Below, in pieces: positions 21,949 through 30,014 of a stretch of DNA of 34,148 nt. The stretch is from Planctomycetota bacterium (GTDB taxonomy: Bacteria > Planctomycetota > PUPC01 > DSUN01): contig VGYW01000028.1 in the NCBI GenBank assembly GCA_016872875.1, forward strand, positions 1 to 34,148, read 5' to 3'. Position 1 is the stretch's first letter; every line of letters begins with the position of its first letter. A program made the position numbers and the translations under genes. The notes beneath the pieces are model-generated. The model searched no databases, was not told the origin of the DNA, and was given only the letters and a program-made list of their open reading frames with translations.

Positions 21949-22668
21949 CTATTGCTTGTCGGGTGACTTCTTTGGTCCGGCAGCATTAGGCTTACTCCTC
22001 TTCTTCGGCTCACGCGCCGTCTTTTTGGATCTCCTCGGTGGCTTGATCAGTTCCTTCAGAATCACCTCCGCCTTGCGATAGGAATGGAGAATACACTCAA
22101 AAGCCGATTCACCGGGGATTTGTCGAAGCTCGATGGCCCTTGCAGCTGCGAGAGGGGATGAGTCCCGGTGGAGCGCATCATGAAGTTCGACCAGAATGGC
22201 ATCAGCGTCGTCGAGAGCCCCTGGCAACGACGAAGCATTCCTGTTCTCGAAGTGGAATACAACGTCGATTTCCTCAAAACGGATTGCCACTTCGAGCACG
22301 TTGCGCTTCGCGCCTCTGCCACGAAACACTTTGGAGCAGGCTTTCTTCAAGCCATTCCATACATCCTGTCCGATGGCACCGAGCACTCCCCCTGCCAGGC
22401 CACCGAGAGCAAAGAGGAGAATTGCGTAGGTCTCGTCCGTGTATGCCCCGGAATAGACCCCCCCAACGCCGACTTTGTCGACTCTTGGTCTCAGGTCCCT
22501 AGAGAGCTCGTCCACGACTTCTTCTTGCCCATGGAGAATAGGCATGATGAAGCGCGCTGGACTCGGTCCGGGAGGATCGTCGAACTCCACTGTGAGTTTG
22601 TCTGGACGTGAGTGAAGTTTCGCATCGCTAAGCTGCAGCCGTGACGAGATCTTCCTGTGTTCCGTCAT
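21949..22668 (-). CDS. Unknown protein with central membrane segment, behind leader B
   Basis: I do not recognise this 239-residue protein. The N-terminal 80 residues are polar. A Gly-rich hydrophobic segment follows (YAILLFALGGLAGGVLGAIG, about 81-100) and then an amphipathic, basic stretch (NGLKKACSKVFRGRGAKRN). A soluble alpha/beta domain comes next, and the tail is extremely Lys/Arg-rich (PPRRSKKTAREPKKRSKPN). One short membrane segment with a basic flank is typical of membrane-associated effectors, but this is only an analogy. AGGAGAG supports ATG 22668. Its promoter and leader are homologous to those of the gene at 20600, so the two are probably co-regulated. Less GC-rich than the surroundings. 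Confidence 0.65.
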   Translation of the reverse strand: MTEHRKISSRLQLSDAKLHSRPDKLTVEFDDPPGPSPARFIMPILHGQEEVVDELSRDLRPRVDKVGVGGVYSGAYTDETYAILLFALGGLAGGVLGAIGQDVWNGLKKACSKVFRGRGAKRNVLEVAIRFEEIDVVFHFENRNASSLPGALDDADAILVELHDALHRDSSPLAAARAIELRQIPGESAFECILHSYRKAEVILKELIKPPRRSKKTAREPKKRSKPNAAGPKKSPDKQ

Positions 22669-22696
22669 TGTGCTCTCCTGCCGAACTCATGTCTAT

Positions 22697-22963
22697 GTGG
22701 TTTCCGTATAAGGCCCCGACCCGCGACTGAAGGCAGATAAGAACCCATGAGGCCAACAGAACATGTATTGTGTTGGCAACGTGTTAGGTGCCTGTGCCGC
22801 TCGGTGCGGGGTTTTATACGGCTTCCGCATATGACGCCGACGGCGCGGCCGTCGGCCGTCGAGATGCTCTCCTACCCGCGTGTCTGGGTGCAGACCCATG
22901 TGCCAACGCATGTGCCCTCCCTCAAGCTGGGCTGATTATATGCCGACGGCGCAGCGGTGTCAA
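22697..22963 (-). ncRNA. Structured leader / candidate ncRNA, copy B, with consensus promoter
   Basis: TTGACA (22963-22958), 17 nt, TATAAT (22940-22935) on the minus strand is a perfect sigma70 consensus. Hairpins match copy A: GGGT-CTGC-ACCC (22897-22886), CGACGGC..GCCGTCG (22861-22838) and GCCAACA..TGTTGGC (22777-22752). A 45-codon frame (MRKP..TP..., with LPTQY.FCW) also aligns between copies without gaps, though copy A has TTG in place of ATG and no ribosome-binding site is visible. Confidence 0.62.
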
Positions 22964-22977
22964 GAGCGAGGCTGGCC

Positions 22978-24246
22978 TCACGGTTTCTTGCCCCCCAGGG
23001 AGAAGAGCTGGGTGCGGGTGCGGAGGTACATGACGCCGTTGGCGATGGCGGGGGTGGCACTGCTCGGCTCGCCCAGGGGGACGCGGGCCAGGAGGTCGAA
23101 CTTGTCGGAGGCGGCGAGGACGATGACGTCGCCGTTGCGGGAGATGCAGTAGAGGCGGCCATTCACGCAGACGGGCGAGCCGTGGAACACGCCGCCCTGT
23201 ATCCGCTCTTTCCAGACCTGTTGCCCCGTGGCGACGTTGTGGCAGGCGACGGTGCCCTCCTCGCTCCAGAGGTAGAGGCGGCCGTTGAAGACGATGGGAG
23301 TTGAGACGCGCGGGACGGGCTTGGGGATTTCCCAGGCGATGGCCGGCTTCGTGTCTTGCTTCTTTGAAGGCGGCCGGACGGCGACGAAGTGGCCGCCTTT
23401 CATGAAGTACGAATCGCCCGCGATGACCAGGCCGTCGGCCACGACGGGCGAGCTGACGCATTCCTTGAGGAGGTCGCCCATCTCCCAGATGACCTTGCCG
23501 CTGGCCGGCTCGACGGCGGTGAAGCCGTGGGAGGTGCTGACGAAGGTAAGCTCCGTCCGCCCCTCCTCGTCCTGGCGGACGCACGGGGTGGCGTAGACGC
23601 ACCAGGTGGTCTTGCGGTCAATCTGCCAGCGGGTCTCGCCCGTCTTGCGGCCAACTGCGACGATGGAGCTCTTGGGCTGCTTGTCGGGTGGGCGGCTGGT
23701 GGTCTGGAAGTCGCCCTGCTCGTTGGCCAGGATGGCGAGGCCGCCGACGATGACGGGCGAACTCCCGCTGCCGTGGAGGGCCGTGAACGGCCCGAGGTTG
23801 CGTCGCCAGAGGTCCTTGCCCTCGCGGTCGAGTGCGAGGAGCGTGACCTCTTCGGGCGCGGTCCACGCGACCACGACCCCGTCGGCATCCGCGGCGGGTG
23901 AGGCCGCGGCGAAGCTGTTGGCCGAATTGTGGCGGTACTTCTTCGAGGGGAAGTCGCGTCGCCAGAGCGTGCGGCCATCGGAGGCGTGGAGGCAGACGAC
24001 CGTTCGCGTGGCCGTCTCGGGGTCGGCGCAGGTCAGATAGATGCGCTCCCCGACCACGACGGGAGACGAGTGGCCTTCGCCGGGCAGCTTCACCCGCCAG
24101 TTGTAGTCTTCGGCGGTCCACTTGACCGGAACGGTTGTGGCGTCGCTGATGCCTGCCCCGTCGGGCCCGCGGAAGCGGGGCCAGTCCTGGCCCCCCGCCT
24201 GGACGGCGGCGAGGAGGGTGGTGAGCAAGACTGTGGCTGCCATCAT
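22978..24246 (-). CDS. Exported PQQ-type beta-propeller protein
   Basis: The protein of about 422 residues begins with a signal peptide (MMAATVLLTTLLAAVQAGG). It then has DWPRFRGPDGAGISD and repeated propeller blades (GERIYLTCADPE..VVCLHASDGRTLWRRDF, GKDLWRRNLG, GRLYLWSEEGTVACHNVATGQQVW, GRLYCISRNGDVIVLAASDKF). The last blade ends TPAIANGVMYLRTRTQLF. It is a periplasmic protein of the same broad family as 3444-4676; the function is unassigned. ATG 24246 or 24243 fits the signal peptide; an in-frame ATG at 24276 adds a charged extension of little value. A promoter is predicted at 24268-24296. A piece of a close relative survives at 19605-19740. Confidence 0.87.
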   Translation of the reverse strand: MMAATVLLTTLLAAVQAGGQDWPRFRGPDGAGISDATTVPVKWTAEDYNWRVKLPGEGHSSPVVVGERIYLTCADPETATRTVVCLHASDGRTLWRRDFPSKKYRHNSANSFAAASPAADADGVVVAWTAPEEVTLLALDREGKDLWRRNLGPFTALHGSGSSPVIVGGLAILANEQGDFQTTSRPPDKQPKSSIVAVGRKTGETRWQIDRKTTWCVYATPCVRQDEEGRTELTFVSTSHGFTAVEPASGKVIWEMGDLLKECVSSPVVADGLVIAGDSYFMKGGHFVAVRPPSKKQDTKPAIAWEIPKPVPRVSTPIVFNGRLYLWSEEGTVACHNVATGQQVWKERIQGGVFHGSPVCVNGRLYCISRNGDVIVLAASDKFDLLARVPLGEPSSATPAIANGVMYLRTRTQLFSLGGKKP

Positions 24247-24267
24247 CGCTGGATTTCCTTGCCGAGC

Positions 24268-24296
24268 AAGGTACACGATGCCTGGCCTTCCGTCAA
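24268..24296 (-). promoter_or_regulatory. Promoter of the second PQQ-propeller gene
   Basis: On the minus strand TTGACG (24296-24291), 17 nt, TACCTT (24273-24268), about 22 nt before the start. Confidence 0.45.
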
Positions 24297-24377
24297 CCTC
24301 GCGCTCGCTTCGGCAAACGGCTTGCCGTGCGGTTCTCCCATAGCCAGCGCTCGGATGCTCGCGAGTCCGCCCGATGC

Positions 24378-24406
24378 TTGCTTCACGATGGGGGATGCGC
24401 TAAACT
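24378..24406 (+). promoter_or_regulatory. Promoter of the antitoxin-like/HNH operon
   Basis: TTGCTT (24378-24383), 17 nt, TAAACT (24401-24406). It matches the promoter at 16830-16858 in sequence and spacing (shared GATGCGCTA.ACTG.T). Confidence 0.65.
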
Positions 24407-24435
24407 GTTGAGGGTGAAGCCGACGGAGGCGATAG

Positions 24436-24840
24436 ATGAGGACATTCGCAGGAACGGTCGAGAACGGGAGCGTGCGACTGCCCGCAGGCGCGCACGTGCG
24501 CGACGGCACGGAGGTCGTTGTTACTATTCTGCCCCATGCGCGACGGCGCGGGACAGTCGCGGAGCATGCCCCTGAGCTTGAGGCAGGCAATGGTCGCCTC
24601 ATGGAGAAACTGTCCGCGCGAGCGCGGGAGCTGAGGCGCAGGGCGCGGTTGGGGGAACTGGTGCCGGAGGAGGCGACCGAGTTGGCGGAGCTGCATGAGC
24701 TCTTGGACAGGCCGACCGCGGAGGACGTGGCGCAGCTCCGTGCTGAGGAAGAGCAGGATCATTGCCGCTTCCAGGAGCTCCTGTGCGAGTTCGACCAGGT
24801 CATGAGCGGACTCCGGAGCAAGGCGAATGGCCCCGAGTGA
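24436..24840 (+). CDS. AF2212/AbrB-like antitoxin N-terminus fused to a coiled coil
   Basis: The 134-residue protein opens MRTFAGTVENGSVRLPAGAH and continues with VRDGTEVVVTILP, nearly identical to the antitoxin at 16889. From about residue 45 it departs into a long charged helix (ELEAGNGRLMEKLSARAREL, then RRRARLGELVPEEATELAEL, then HELLDRPTAEDVAQLRAEEE). That is a likely coiled coil for oligomerisation or effector binding. ATG 24436 follows GGAGGCGATAG. It overlaps the HNH nuclease gene by 14 nt, so the two should be co-translated. By position and fold it is probably the regulator or neutraliser of the nuclease; this is an inference, as such a pairing is not one I know as a described system. 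Confidence 0.72.
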   Translation: MRTFAGTVENGSVRLPAGAHVRDGTEVVVTILPHARRRGTVAEHAPELEAGNGRLMEKLSARARELRRRARLGELVPEEATELAELHELLDRPTAEDVAQLRAEEEQDHCRFQELLCEFDQVMSGLRSKANGPE

Positions 24841-25495
24841 GAGCGGCGAGTTCTGGGCGCCGCCAACTTCCGTGGTTGTCAGGCGGCATACGCCGTCGCC
24901 CGGTCCCCACGATGCCGGGTGGCAGACGTTCAGGGCATGCCTCAGGTGGGAGTTCAGTTTCACCTGCGTCTACTGCCGGCTGCGAGAGAGTGACTTCGGG
25001 TACTGGTCGCATGTCCATTTCTCGGTTGACCATCTGCGCCCGAAGGAGCACTTCCAGCACCTCGCAAAGGACTACGACAACTGCTACTATGCCTGTTCAC
25101 CCTGCAACTCGTCGAAGGGCGACAGCTACCCGTCGGCAGAGGAGGAGGCTGCCGGCTTCAGATTCCTGGACCCCTGCAAAGACGTCGTATCGGAGCACTT
25201 CGCCATGGAGGAGGACACGGTCGTAGCGGTTGCAGGGAGCCGGATTGCTCAGTATACCCTCGATGAGGTACGCAACATCAACGCGGAGGTGCCGACGAAG
25301 CGGAGGCGCCGGCGCATCCTCAACAGGGCTCGCGAACTGGGTGAGCTGCGCCGCCGGCTGCTAGCCGCGGCTGCGGTGGAGCCCGCACTGGTTAGCGGGT
25401 TGTTGTCACGGATTGACTCTTGGCTGGCGGAGCTCAAGTCCGCCACCACTTCCCCGCTGCCTTGTTCTTGCGGGCTGGAGCAGCCCAAACTGTAG
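24827..25495 (+). CDS. HNH endonuclease, effector of the antitoxin-like operon
   Basis: The 222-residue protein has a clear HNH (beta-beta-alpha-metal) nuclease. C47-x2-C50 and C90-x2-C93 form a structural zinc site. SVDHLRPK carries the catalytic D68-H69, and DNCYYACSPCNSSKGD carries the later Asn/Lys positions. The core resembles HNH proteins of the PtuB/McrA-like kind. The C-terminal half is helical and basic (VPTKRRRRRILNRARELGEL) and may contact DNA or the partner. ATG 24827 overlaps the preceding gene by 14 nt. No ATPase such as PtuA is adjacent. The frame runs on past a natural end into QPKL just before the next gene. Confidence 0.82.
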   Translation: MAPSESGEFWAPPTSVVVRRHTPSPGPHDAGWQTFRACLRWEFSFTCVYCRLRESDFGYWSHVHFSVDHLRPKEHFQHLAKDYDNCYYACSPCNSSKGDSYPSAEEEAAGFRFLDPCKDVVSEHFAMEEDTVVAVAGSRIAQYTLDEVRNINAEVPTKRRRRRILNRARELGELRRRLLAAAAVEPALVSGLLSRIDSWLAELKSATTSPLPCSCGLEQPKL

Positions 25496-25542
25496 ATGGC
25501 CTCCTGCGCGTCCGCGCAATGCACCTCATCCTGGAGAGAACC

Positions 25543-28500
25543 ATGAGGAAGCTGGTTGTCCTGCTCTGGGTTCTGTCGTCTCTGGCCCATGCGGTGCCCG
25601 ACCTGCTGCTGCCGGAGAACCTGAAGACGATGGGCTGCGGGGCGCCAGACACGAAGATGATGTTCGTAGGATCGAGCCAGCCGGGGAACGTGTTCTATCC
25701 GGGGGATAGCGTGGACCTGACGATCAAGGTGACGCGGGGCGCGGAGCCGCTGAAGTCGGTGATGTTGGAGATCGTCGAGGTCGCGGCGCGGCAGAACAGG
25801 TACCTCAAAGGCTGGTCGGTGATGAGCGAGCCGGTGGCGGTAGAAAACATCGGGGCGCGGGGCAAGCTGGATGTGCCGGTGGCCGTGGAGGACAAGGAGG
25901 GTGCAACGGCGGAGATGGAGGCGAAGGGGCTGCCGGTGCCGGCACGATATGGCACGTACGCGGTGACTATCGCCCCGAACGGGAAGGACCCGCAGTTCCT
26001 CTGCACGCTGCTTCGGGCGATGAAGCCGAAGGAGGGGTTCGACGTTGACGCCCCGGTCTTCGGCGAGGGGCAGTTCCTCACCCACGACAGCCAGAAGCCC
26101 GAGCACGTCCGCACGCGGGCGCTCACGCTGGGACGCCTCGGCATCAAGGGCGTCCGCATCGAGCTCGGCTGGGCCGAGAGCAAGCCCGGAACCTACGACT
26201 GGCACCGCTTCGACCCGCTGATGAATGGCCTGGCGGAGGCGAAGATCAAGGCGCTCGTCACGATGGGCGGCCACCCCTACTGGACCTATCCCCTCGGCCA
26301 GCCCACCCCCGCGTGCATCCCCGAGAAGCCCGACCACTCGTGCCAGCCCAAGCACTACGAGGCGTTTGGCAAGTGGATCTATGCCTTCTGCGACCGCTAC
26401 TGGCAGCGCGGCAACGGCGCCCTCTGGGCCATCGAGCACTGGAACGAGCCGTGGGAGGGCATCTCCATCAGCGGCTGGGAGAGCGATTCCAACCACTACC
26501 GCGCCCTGATGAAGCAGATCGCGGAGAACGCCCGCAAGGTGAGCAAGAAGATCAAGACCGCCGCCGCCTGCTCCATCATGAACACCGAGGACAAGTTCCT
26601 CGTGGGCGAGAACCGCGAGGAGATGGCGAAGCTGGTGGACCTGTTCACCGACCACTACGTGCCGCCGCGCACGAGCTACGGCCCAATGGTCGCCAAGTTC
26701 TGGGGCAAAGAGAGCACGGACACCGAGACCTGGATCGCCGCCAGCGAGGTGCTCCTTCCGCAGATCGTCACCCAGTTCCTCGCCTGCGGCCAGGACCGCA
26801 TGACCCCGTGGCATCCCGCGATGACCTACTTCAAGGTGCCCGGCTCGCCGATGGAGTTCCAGATGCCCAACCCCGTGGCGCTGGCCTCGAACGTCTTCAA
26901 CGTGATGATGACGGGGCGGAAGTTCGAGCGGATGCTCTTTCACACCCACCTGCCCTGGGCGTTCCAGTTCGGGACGGGCCGCGACGCGACGGTCGTCCTC
27001 TTCGGCAAGCTCTACGCTCCGCACGGCGGCGACCCGAAAGACGTGCTCTGGTGGCAGCTCCAGGCCCACGAGGGGGGGAGAATTGCGATTGACAATGCAG
27101 ACGGGCGGCTGGAGTTCTACGACATCGCGGGCAACCGCCAGTTCGAGGGGCACTCCGAGGTCCAGTTGATAATGGACTATCTCACGCACTACATCCGGTC
27201 CCCCCGCGGCGGCATCCGCCTGATCGAGCAGCGCCTCCGCGAGGCCAGGCTCGATGGCGTGCGCCCCGTCGAGATCATCGCGCGCGACTTCACGACCCCG
27301 GTCGAGCGGCCCGGCGCCGCCGTGAGCGTGAGCGTCCACAACCTGCTCAGTCGCCCCGTGAGCGGCCTGCTCAAGGTCGAGCCTCCGATGGGCTTCAAGC
27401 TGCGCGGGAATGTCGAGCCCGTGGAACTCAAGGCAGGCGAGACGCGGGAGTTCAAGCTGCCCCTCCTTGAGGCGAGGCCCGCCATGGTCCCTGAAGGGGC
27501 CAGGCCCGCTGCCTATCCGTTCTCATTCGGGTTTGAGAGCAACGCAGGCAAGGCGAGCTGGAGGGAGAACCTCAACGTAGCCGTCGCCAGGAAGGGCACG
27601 AAGAGCGTTGACGGCCTGCTCGACGACTGGAAAGACGACTTCCGCGTGGTGGTGGGTGCCCAGCGCCAGAAGGCTGACGCCACGCTGGAGGCCTGGATGC
27701 CCTTCCTCAAGGTCAAGGATGCCGAGCCAGACGGCTCCTTCGCCGAAGTCAAGCTGGCGTGGGACGACCAGTTCCTCTACGTCGCCGCGCGGGTGCTCGA
27801 CCAGAGCGACTACCCCGGCCACCAGCGGCTGGAGACGTGGGACGAGGAGCAGTACTTCCGCAGCGCGAAGGACGACGCGATATGCGAGCGGCTCCGCCCC
27901 TACCGCAAGTTCGTCCTCGCAAACATGCGCGACAAGAAGGTCGAGGAGAAGATGAAGGCCGACCCTGAGTGGGCTGACTACCAGAAGCTCATCGAGGGCG
28001 ACCCCGAGCTGAAGCACGCCGTCACGAGCAACGCGGCAAGCGTCTACTTCCAGGCCAAGGACCGCAACCCCAAGGCCACGTTCGCCGACGCCTACTACGT
28101 CTACAAGAAAGTGCCCTGGGGCGACCAGCCCTGGGCGGGGGACAACCTTCAGCTCGGCTTCGACTTCCTGCCCGACTACCACTACAATATGAAGTTGGAT
28201 ACCGACAAGGTGCCCTGGGGCTTCCACGCCATGCCCGACACCGACTTCGAGTTCTCGGCCTACCAGTGCACGGACGGCAAGAGCGAGTTGTGGCGGATTC
28301 TTGCCCCCGGCATGCCCCGCACCCACCACTACCCGCGCCAGCCGAGAGCCAGGTTCGACCAGGGGCCGGTCAAGGGCGGCCAGCACGTCGTCAAGCGCGA
28401 AGGCAAAGTCACCACCTACGAGCTCGCCATCCCCTGGAGCGAGTTCGTAGTGCGGCCTTCAGGCCGTTCCGCCAGGCCCAAGCCCGGCGAGACCTTCGGC

Positions 28501-28644
28501 TTTACCTTCCGCGTCAACAATAACGACAAGCCGGACATCGTCTACGGCGCCGACAAGAGCGCCACGAAGTCCAACGGCCTCTCCCTTCACCCCTACTGGG
28601 AGACCAAACCGAGCTGCGGCATTCGCTGGGCGCTCGGGGAGTAA
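25543..28644 (+). CDS. Large exported GH-like protein with C-terminal CBM9/DOMON-like domain
   Basis: The 1033-residue protein starts with a signal peptide (MRKLVVLLWVLSSLAHA). A beta-sandwich follows (about 40-160). Next is a TIM-barrel-like region with RIELGWAESKPGTYDWHRFD and AIEHWNEPWEG, where Glu302 in NEP is the likely acid/base of a clan-A glycoside hydrolase. Further beta domains come next (about 610-690). From about 690 a CBM9/DOMON-like sugar-binding domain runs to the end (SVDGLLDDWKDDF, VKLAWDDQFLYVAARVLDQ, YELAIPWSEF). It probably cleaves or binds a polysaccharide outside the cell. ATG 25543 has GGAGAG upstream. Residues about 968-976 (VVRPSGRSA) are encoded by a dispersed palindrome in frame. 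The substrate is unknown. Confidence 0.85.
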   Translation: MRKLVVLLWVLSSLAHAVPDLLLPENLKTMGCGAPDTKMMFVGSSQPGNVFYPGDSVDLTIKVTRGAEPLKSVMLEIVEVAARQNRYLKGWSVMSEPVAVENIGARGKLDVPVAVEDKEGATAEMEAKGLPVPARYGTYAVTIAPNGKDPQFLCTLLRAMKPKEGFDVDAPVFGEGQFLTHDSQKPEHVRTRALTLGRLGIKGVRIELGWAESKPGTYDWHRFDPLMNGLAEAKIKALVTMGGHPYWTYPLGQPTPACIPEKPDHSCQPKHYEAFGKWIYAFCDRYWQRGNGALWAIEHWNEPWEGISISGWESDSNHYRALMKQIAENARKVSKKIKTAAACSIMNTEDKFLVGENREEMAKLVDLFTDHYVPPRTSYGPMVAKFWGKESTDTETWIAASEVLLPQIVTQFLACGQDRMTPWHPAMTYFKVPGSPMEFQMPNPVALASNVFNVMMTGRKFERMLFHTHLPWAFQFGTGRDATVVLFGKLYAPHGGDPKDVLWWQLQAHEGGRIAIDNADGRLEFYDIAGNRQFEGHSEVQLIMDYLTHYIRSPRGGIRLIEQRLREARLDGVRPVEIIARDFTTPVERPGAAVSVSVHNLLSRPVSGLLKVEPPMGFKLRGNVEPVELKAGETREFKLPLLEARPAMVPEGARPAAYPFSFGFESNAGKASWRENLNVAVARKGTKSVDGLLDDWKDDFRVVVGAQRQKADATLEAWMPFLKVKDAEPDGSFAEVKLAWDDQFLYVAARVLDQSDYPGHQRLETWDEEQYFRSAKDDAICERLRPYRKFVLANMRDKKVEEKMKADPEWADYQKLIEGDPELKHAVTSNAASVYFQAKDRNPKATFADAYYVYKKVPWGDQPWAGDNLQLGFDFLPDYHYNMKLDTDKVPWGFHAMPDTDFEFSAYQCTDGKSELWRILAPGMPRTHHYPRQPRARFDQGPVKGGQHVVKREGKVTTYELAIPWSEFVVRPSGRSARPKPGETFGFTFRVNNNDKPDIVYGADKSATKSNGLSLHPYWETKPSCGIRWALGE
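28447..28470 (+). repeat. GTAGTGCGG element inside the GH/CBM9 gene
   Basis: GTAGTGCGGCCTTCAGGCCG is identical over 21 nt to the intergenic element at 4700. It is read in frame as VVRPSGR between two recognisable CBM9 segments (AIPWSEF and RPKPGETFGF). Confidence 0.88.
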
Positions 28645-28663
28645 TCCCTTGCCGCGAGAACCA

Positions 28664-28729
28664 CGTCCGTGTCCGTCCGTGCCTGTCCGTGTCGCTCGGC
28701 CCACGGACGAACACGGACAGACACGGACG
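28664..28729. repeat. GTCCGT-type hairpin after the GH/CBM9 gene
   Basis: CGTCCGTGTCCGTCCGTGCC (from 28664) pairs with the mirror arm ACGGACGAACACGGACAGAC (from 28703) over about 27 nt with few mismatches. It starts 20 nt after the stop codon and precedes the enolase-superfamily gene. Confidence 0.85.
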
Positions 28730-28765
28730 CTTGGGTGGCAAGCGCAGCCTGAGAAGGAGGTTACG

Positions 28766-29980
28766 ATGAAGGAGAGCGCGGCCCGAGACGGAGTGAGCCG
28801 GCGTTGGGCGTTAGGGGCAGCGGGCGGGCTGGGAGCGGCACTGGCCTGCGGGCGCTTGGGCCGGGGGCAGAACCCCGCGGCCGAGGTGGAGGACCGCGGG
28901 GCGAAGCCCCGCATCAGCGCACTGCGCGCTTCGCGCGTTGGCACCAAAGTCTTCGTGAAGATCGAGACCCGCGAGAAGCTGACGGGCTGGGGCGAGGTGA
29001 CGGGCCTCGAGCCGGCCGTGGCCGTGGCGCTGGCCCACTCGCTCTTCGAGCTGCTCGACGGCGAGAACCCGACCCGCATCGAGCACCTCTGGCAGAAGCT
29101 CTATCGCTCGCACCGCGATATGCGCGGCGGGCCGTTCATGACCCACGTCATCGCCGCCATTGACATGGCGCTCTGGGACATCACGGGCAAGGCGTGGGGG
29201 GTGCCGGTGTATCGGCTGCTCGGCGGGCCGACGCGCGAGAGGATTCGCCTCTATCCTTCGGCCAAGGCCTACAAAATTGGCACAGGCGGGCCGCACCCGG
29301 AGGCGGGCACCCCGCGCGACATCGAGCGGCTCGTGGCGATGGTCAAGGAGCACCGCCAGCGGCTCGGCCCCGACGGCCTGCTGATGTTCGACGCCCACAG
29401 TGCCATCCCGCCCGCGATGCTCATCCAGTTCGCCAACGCCGTGGAGCCCTGCGACCTGCTCTTCATCGAGGAGCCGGCCGTGCCCGGCAACGTCGAGACC
29501 TTCAAGCGGATCAAGCAATCGGTCCGCGTCCCCCTGGCCACGGGCGAACGCGAGCGGACGATCTGGGGCTTCGCCCCGTTCCTCCAGGAGCGCTGCATAG
29601 ACATCCTTCAGCCCGACTGCTGCCATTCGGGAGGCATCACGCAGCTCAAGAAGATTGCCGCGCTGGCCGAGGCGTACTTCGTGCCCCTCGCGCCCCACTG
29701 CACCCTGTCGGAGCTTGGCCTCACCGCGAGCCTTCACCTGGCCGCCTCGATCCCCCTCTTCCTCATCCACGAGGCATATCTCGACGGCCACATCATGCCG
29801 CCAGGCGTGGCACGAAAGAACTGGGACGTGGACAAGGAGGGCTACGCCTCGCTGCCGCAAGGCCCCGGCCTGGGCGTCGAGGTGGACGAGGCGATGTTCG
29901 AGAAAGTCAACGCCGATCCCAAGCGCCAGTACAAGTGGCCCACGCCCACGTCGCCCGACGGCGCGGTGCGCGACTATTGA
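28766..29980 (+). CDS. Enolase-superfamily sugar-acid dehydratase, galactonate-dehydratase-like, Tat-exported
   Basis: The 404-residue protein has a twin-arginine signal (SRRWALGAAGGLGAALACG) and a mandelate-racemase/muconate-lactonizing fold. Mg ligands are D209 (FDAHS), E235 or E236 (IEEP) and E261 (ATGERER). D209-A-H211, D284 (LQPDCCHSGG) and H311 (APHC) match the acid-sugar dehydratase arrangement of the galactonate group. It probably dehydrates an aldonic acid released from sugars. Export of such an enzyme is uncommon, but Tat-tagged versions are frequent in Planctomycetota. ATG 28766 follows AAGGAGG. The ThuA-domain gene comes 34 nt later, and the GH/CBM9 gene precedes it, suggesting one carbohydrate-use cluster. 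Confidence 0.9.
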   Translation: MKESAARDGVSRRWALGAAGGLGAALACGRLGRGQNPAAEVEDRGAKPRISALRASRVGTKVFVKIETREKLTGWGEVTGLEPAVAVALAHSLFELLDGENPTRIEHLWQKLYRSHRDMRGGPFMTHVIAAIDMALWDITGKAWGVPVYRLLGGPTRERIRLYPSAKAYKIGTGGPHPEAGTPRDIERLVAMVKEHRQRLGPDGLLMFDAHSAIPPAMLIQFANAVEPCDLLFIEEPAVPGNVETFKRIKQSVRVPLATGERERTIWGFAPFLQERCIDILQPDCCHSGGITQLKKIAALAEAYFVPLAPHCTLSELGLTASLHLAASIPLFLIHEAYLDGHIMPPGVARKNWDVDKEGYASLPQGPGLGVEVDEAMFEKVNADPKRQYKWPTPTSPDGAVRDY

Positions 29981-30014
29981 GCTCCGGCCGCGGGAACTCA
30001 CCTGGGGAAGAGCC

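Noticed and set aside
22697..22963. 6S RNA, tmRNA, SRP RNA or RNase P RNA
   Set aside because: The two leader copies show none of the hallmark sequences of those RNAs, and being duplicated ahead of protein genes argues against a household RNA.
24827..25495. Septu (PtuAB) defence system
   Set aside because: The HNH protein resembles PtuB-like nucleases, but no PtuA ATPase is adjacent; the partner is an antitoxin-like coiled-coil protein.
25249..27339. A 696-codon open frame on the minus strand
   Set aside because: It is antisense to the GH/CBM9 gene, shows no family motifs and has the Arg/Ala/His-rich look of a mirror frame in GC-rich DNA. Similar long antisense frames at 5048-6316, 7858-9045, 10164-11480 and 13055-14149 were dropped for the same reason.
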